Assembly (NCBI GenBank): GCA_020744425.1
Contig: JAGMUV010000001.1
Coordinates: forward strand, 2,232,001-2,296,000
Direction of reading: 5' to 3'
Length of the DNA: 64,000 bases
Origin: Dactylonectria macrodidyma
Taxonomy: Eukaryota > Ascomycota > Sordariomycetes > Hypocreales > Nectriaceae
A model generated the notes under the pieces. It did no database searches and had not been told where the DNA came from. It was given only the letters and a program-made list of their open reading frames with translations. How positions within the stretch are numbered: position 1 is the first letter of the stretch; each line of letters opens with the position of its first letter. Positions 60,087 through 64,000 of this stretch are shown here, one piece after another. The position numbers and the translations under genes are program-made.

Positions 60087-61971
60087 ATGACGAGTCCCTC
60101 CGAGACCATGGCACAGGATCCTCCAAAGTCCCCCCCTCCTCCGCCTCCTCCTCCAGCAGCTGGGAGCGCCACAGCATCTTCATCCTCGTCTCGCTCGAAG
60201 CTGGCTCGCAGAGCCTGCGACTCATGCAAGGTACGCAAGATTCGCTGCTCCGAGATCCCGCCTTGCAACGGCTGTGTTGCCTCAGGTATCGAATGCACCT
60301 TCATCCGTCTCCAGGCCACCCGAGGGCCTCGCGGGCTGCGGGCGAGGACTATTGATAAGATCCAGCGGAAGCGGCGAGGAGAGTCGCTGGATAGTCGTAG
60401 CAGAGATCCGTCCAGCCTGTCCAGCTCTGGCCTGTCCAACCCGCCCACAGACGGCCTGGACAAGGGCCAGCCAACTCCACTGATCGAGGAGCTGCCCCAT
60501 CTAATGGCCATCCTCGACACATACGCTGAGAGGTTGTTTCCCATATGGCCCATCGTTGACGCTGCCGACTTGAAGCGTCAACTACTGGAAACCCTTAGTC
60601 AAGTCAGTCCAGCACGCCATCTTGCCAATGCCGTGGCATTGGCTGCTGTTGCCCAGCTCAAACTAGAGACGCCATGGCAGCCCAGCGTCGAGCAGGCTGA
60701 AGCCAGTGGGTTGAGTGAGAGGCTGGATCTTCTCGACGCCCTACGTATATCCTTCTTTCTTCACATATATCATGAGAATGCTGCCCCTGGTGGCACCAAG
60801 TCGCTCGTCTATCTGCGAGAAGCCATTACCCAGGCGCAGATCCTCCGTCTCGACCGTGAATCGACCTACGCTGCGCTTTCCGAAACGGACCAGCAGGTTT
60901 CCCGAAGAGTCCTCTGGCTACTATTCGTCACCGAACGGTCCGTATAAGTCACCAACCGCCCTTCAGTCTTTGCAACTGACAGATAGGTTCCTAGTGGCGT
61001 AGCACTCTTACACAAGCTTCCAATCGTCCTAAAGCCGAACATCCTCTTCCCATGGTTTGGTGGAGCCGATGATCAAGCCCAGGTCCTCCCGGCTTTCCTC
61101 AAACTCGTCCATCTATTCTGGGTGTTTGATCAATCGGGCATATTTGAGATCTTACGCAATGCCGACTCTGATGTACCCAACATGGCCTCGGTAGCCAAGA
61201 GTTGTCTTGAGCTGCTCCAGCAGAAGCTTCTCGACTCTGTTGGCGACGACGATTGGGGCCCCATCAACGACGTCCAAAGAGCTGACATGTTTGTCACCCG
61301 TCAGTGGATGCGAGCTGTCCTATGGCGAGCTGCACTGCGCTTCGGAATTGTCATCCCATCAATGAACCCGGTGACAATTGCCAAAGACTTTCTGTCTCTT
61401 GTTTCTCAGCTACCAACTACAGCCCTAGAATCTCACGGCCCTACCCTTGCAAGTTCTTCCCATCAAAAATGATTACTTGATGATAATTCAGACTAACACG
61501 GTGTTTTAGGAGTTTAAAACGTTCGAAATCGCTACCGCAGTCATTGATGCAATGGCTAGCAACCATCTGGCGGCATCGACCGAGCAGCCCAGCATCATCT
61601 TGCGCCGGTTACGGGATATTCTCTCTTCGACTCGCGGGGGTAACAAGACCCTGCTCTCTTTGCTTACTGTGAAGATAGAGGCGGCATCCGAATCCGGCCT
61701 CTTGACAGAGACGGCCCACGAGGAAATGGTCAGCGACGGCATCATCTTCAACCTTGAACAACAACCCAACTGGCAAGGTGTTGACGTGCTCACGGCTTCG
61801 ACTGACATGACCATGCCTACGTACCAGTTCATGGAGGAGCAGGCATCCCAGATATCCTGGGCTCCTCTGGATTTGGGATACCTCATCCGGTCCCCGTCTC
61901 CGCTCACTCGCATGCTGCTCGAATCGATTCCTCGGGACGCGACAGAAAAGGACCAGGCCGTTGCATGTTGA
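60087..61971 (+). CDS. Zn2Cys6 fungal transcription factor
   Basis: Three exons (60087-60937, 60995-61448, 61510-61971) give 588 residues. After a Pro/Ser-rich leader comes the binuclear zinc cluster ACDSCKVRKIRC, SEIPPCNGCVASGIECTF, with spacing C-x2-C-x6-C-x5-C-x2-C-x6-C, about residues 43-75. A basic linker (RGPRGLRARTIDKIQRKRRG) leads to the middle homology domain (PHLMAILDTYAERLFPIWPI, SRRVLWLLFVTERGVALLHK). The second intron is a GC-AG type (CTT|GCAAGT..TTAG|GAG); it joins ALESHGPTL to EFKTFEIATAVIDAM as in Mal13-like regulators. A rival reading of the first intron (GTATAA donor, 60944) would insert a few residues before GVALL. The start at 60087 is the first ATG in frame. It is probably the pathway regulator of its neighbours. 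Confidence 0.85.
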
Positions 61972-62282
61972 TGCCGAGAGCTACGTTTGGCCCCGACCAG
62001 CCGATCGAAGGCTCAGGTCCACGCCAATGACACCATCCCGAAGCACTCTTGCGTCATCTGTAAATATCCACCCAAGTGACAGGGTGTGTGGATGCAAGCG
62101 TAACCCCACGTTTGAGCCTTTTGGCTTCAACCTCCGAGAATTTCTCCGCCGACAGCCCCGCAGCTGTTGATGAGACTAACACCCTCACAAGTTCATAACT
62201 TCTTGCATGGGTTGATGGGCCAGTCTTGGAAACGCACACAACCCCAGCGACACACCTGCTTCTGTCGTCAACATCCTGCACA
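61972..62282. other. Spacer between regulator and reductase genes
   Basis: A ~310-base same-strand spacer; no feature recognised. Confidence 0.5.
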
Positions 62283-63455
62283 ATGGCGTGGCCTGAACCT
62301 CGGAACACTGGCATGCTCTACCGCCGGCTTGGCCGGTCTGGTCTGCATGTCTCTGCCATCAGCCTGGGGAGCTGGATGACCTACGGAGGGTATGCCCAGG
62401 ACGAGGAATCCTTTGCTTGCATGAAGAAGGCCTATGACCTGGGCATCAACTTTTTTGACACTGCCGAGAACTACACTGCTGGCCAGGCAGAGATTGTCAT
62501 GGGCAAGGCCCTCAAGCACTTTGGGTGGAAGCGAAGTGACCTCGTCATCAGTACCAGTGAGTACTTCTTACCCTGCAGCATTCTTGAAATTCGCATGCTA
62601 AAACAAATTCAGAAATCAACTGGGGCGCTGTCAATGGTGATATCTTGATCAATAACCACGGCTTATCACGGAAGCACATCATCGAGGGACTGGAGGCTTC
62701 GCTCGAGCGTCTCCAGCTCAAGTACGTCGATGTTGTCTACGCCCATCGCCCAGATAGGTTAACCCCCATGGAGGAAACCGTGCGGGCATTCAACTATGTC
62801 ATCGACCAAGGAATGGCTCTATACTGGGGTACATCCGAGTGGAGCGCCGATGAGATCGCTGAGGCTGTGAGTCTTCGCTGATCATCTCCGAGGAGTTGCA
62901 GGAGCACTAACAAGTAGTCTTCAGGTCGGCATTGCCCGTGACTTGCGGATGATTGCTCCCATCGTGGAGCAACCTCAGTACAACATGCTAGTTCGGGACA
63001 AGGTCGAGGGCCAGTTCCAGCGCCTGTATGAGCGTACCGGTCTGGGCCTGACCACCTTCAGCCCCATCAAGATGGGTTTGCTCTCGGGCAAGTACAACGA
63101 CGTGATTGACGGCCAGCCGCCCAAAGACTCCCGCTTCGGTGCCAGCAAGGATGGCTTTGCCGATTTTATGCGCGGCCGCATGGGCACCGACAGCTGGAAG
63201 GAGGAGATTGAGCAGGTTCGCCAACTCAAGCCCATCGCCGACCGCCTAGGCGTCAGCCAGAGCCAGCTCGCCGTGGCCTGGTGCTTGAAGAACCCTCACG
63301 TCAGCAGCGTCATCACCGGCGCCAGCCGCCCTGAGCAGCTAGAGGAGACGGTGGGCGCGCTGAAGATTCTCGACAAGTTGACCCCCGAGGTGATGGATGA
63401 GATCGACACCATTACCAAGAACAAGGTCGAGCTTGACCCTGCGAGGCAAAGCTAA
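62283..63455 (+). CDS. Aldo-keto reductase, potassium-channel beta-subunit-like
   Basis: Three exons (62283-62556, 62613-62866, 62925-63455; GTGAGT donors) give 352 residues. The TIM-barrel NADPH-dependent reductase motifs are in order: [40 protein letters not shown] (Asp and Tyr of the tetrad), DLVISTKINWG (Lys), [11 protein letters not shown] (His), [27 protein letters not shown] and the coenzyme segment [20 protein letters not shown]. The [12 protein letters not shown] start and [11 protein letters not shown] block are those of the Kv-beta/AKR6-like group. It reduces carbonyls with NADPH; the substrate cannot be told. Its place beside a TauD dioxygenase and Zn2Cys6 regulator suggests a shared pathway. 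Confidence 0.92.
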
Positions 63456-64000
63456 ACGGAAATTGATACCATTTGGAAGCTACACAACAAAAGGAGTCCT
63501 TCTCAAGTCTTGATCTAGTATGCGTCTCCAATCGAATCCTTGTTTTTCAAATCGAGTTGAAAAGTCTTTGTCACACCATTATCGAACAAACTTTGTAGTC
63601 ACGAAAGACGGCAGAATAATGTACATCACGTCTGGATAGAACTTGTGTCAAAAAGTTTAGGATGAAAGACGATGCGAGGAGAATATGCATTTCATTGTAT
63701 TCAAGTTTCTAGCCACAAATTCACCTCAAAACTTCCGCCATGTAAGAACGGATTGCCCCGACACCGTCACTAGAAGAAAGTCTCTTGGGTGACCTTTCAA
63801 CTCACCGCAGCTTTCCGTCCACATGAGAACTCATGTATCTTTTTTTCGCCATCTTTTATTGGCGTGTAGGGTAGTATACTTGGAGAACCTGGGGACGGTA
63901 GTGCTGGTGGTTATACAGACACATTTTGAATAACGAACCAGATCAGTGTCCACCACACTGACTCTCTCTCATCCCATCTAGCGTTATGCTACATATTTCA
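63456..64000. other. 3' flank at the window end
   Basis: No gene is supported between the reductase and the right edge. Confidence 0.55.

Noticed and set aside
61449..61500. Alternative reading LQVLPIKNDYLMIIQ in another frame at the end of regulator exon 2
   Set aside because: It needs a frameshift and an odd acceptor. The GC-AG intron joins the known consensus without any change.

Overview
The window is nuclear DNA of a filamentous ascomycete, most likely a Sordariomycete. Genes are split by short introns (about 50-140 nt) with GT..AG borders and CTRAY-like branch points. Codon use is moderately GC-rich and intergenic regions are 0.3-3.8 kb. The gene set includes a Zn2Cys6 regulator, a highly reducing polyketide synthase, RIC8, a fungal-type biotin ligase and an F-box/ankyrin protein. 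I call 25 genes and one pseudogene. Exon borders were worked out by hand from reading frames, splice motifs and family consensus; no database search was run.

Left part (1-33 kb) is mostly housekeeping. In order: the tail of an ankyrin-like gene (edge); a TB2/DP1/HVA22 membrane protein; MGM101 (mtDNA maintenance) and a twin-CX9C COA4-like protein in tandem; a decayed PD-(D/E)XK-like gene beside a palindromic MITE-like repeat; RIC8 (G-alpha chaperone/GEF); BPL1 (biotin-protein ligase); a Ser/Thr-rich one-pass membrane protein; PAM16; a SmgGDS/RAP1GDS1-like armadillo protein; ribosomal protein eL13; a COX14-like mitochondrial protein; an uncharacterised disordered protein; DAHP synthase; a small Cys-rich membrane protein divergent from mitochondrial ribosomal protein mL50; and an M1 aminopeptidase. 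Six of these have a likely mitochondrial role or targeting.

Right part (37-63.5 kb) is accessory. An alpha/beta-hydrolase of the type found beside polyketide synthases diverges, across a 2.4-kb intergenic region, from a 2486-residue KS-AT-DH-ER-KR-ACP highly reducing PKS. Then come an F-box/ankyrin protein, a large F-box protein and a DUF1304 membrane protein. These are followed by an MFS (anion:cation symporter type) transporter, a TauD/TfdA dioxygenase, a Zn2Cys6 transcription factor and an aldo-keto reductase. Hydrolase plus PKS is a credible biosynthetic core. Whether the transporter, dioxygenase, regulator and reductase belong to it or form a separate catabolic module cannot be settled from sequence alone.

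Main points for a second look: the PKS locus and its missing methyltransferase; the pseudogene with nonsense codons at conserved positions next to a palindromic repeat; two inferred GC-AG introns (RIC8 and the Zn2Cys6 regulator); two genes whose first coding exon is only ATG; a 15-bp inverted pair of CCAAT boxes in a divergent promoter; and a perfect Gcn4/CPC1-type site upstream of DAHP synthase.
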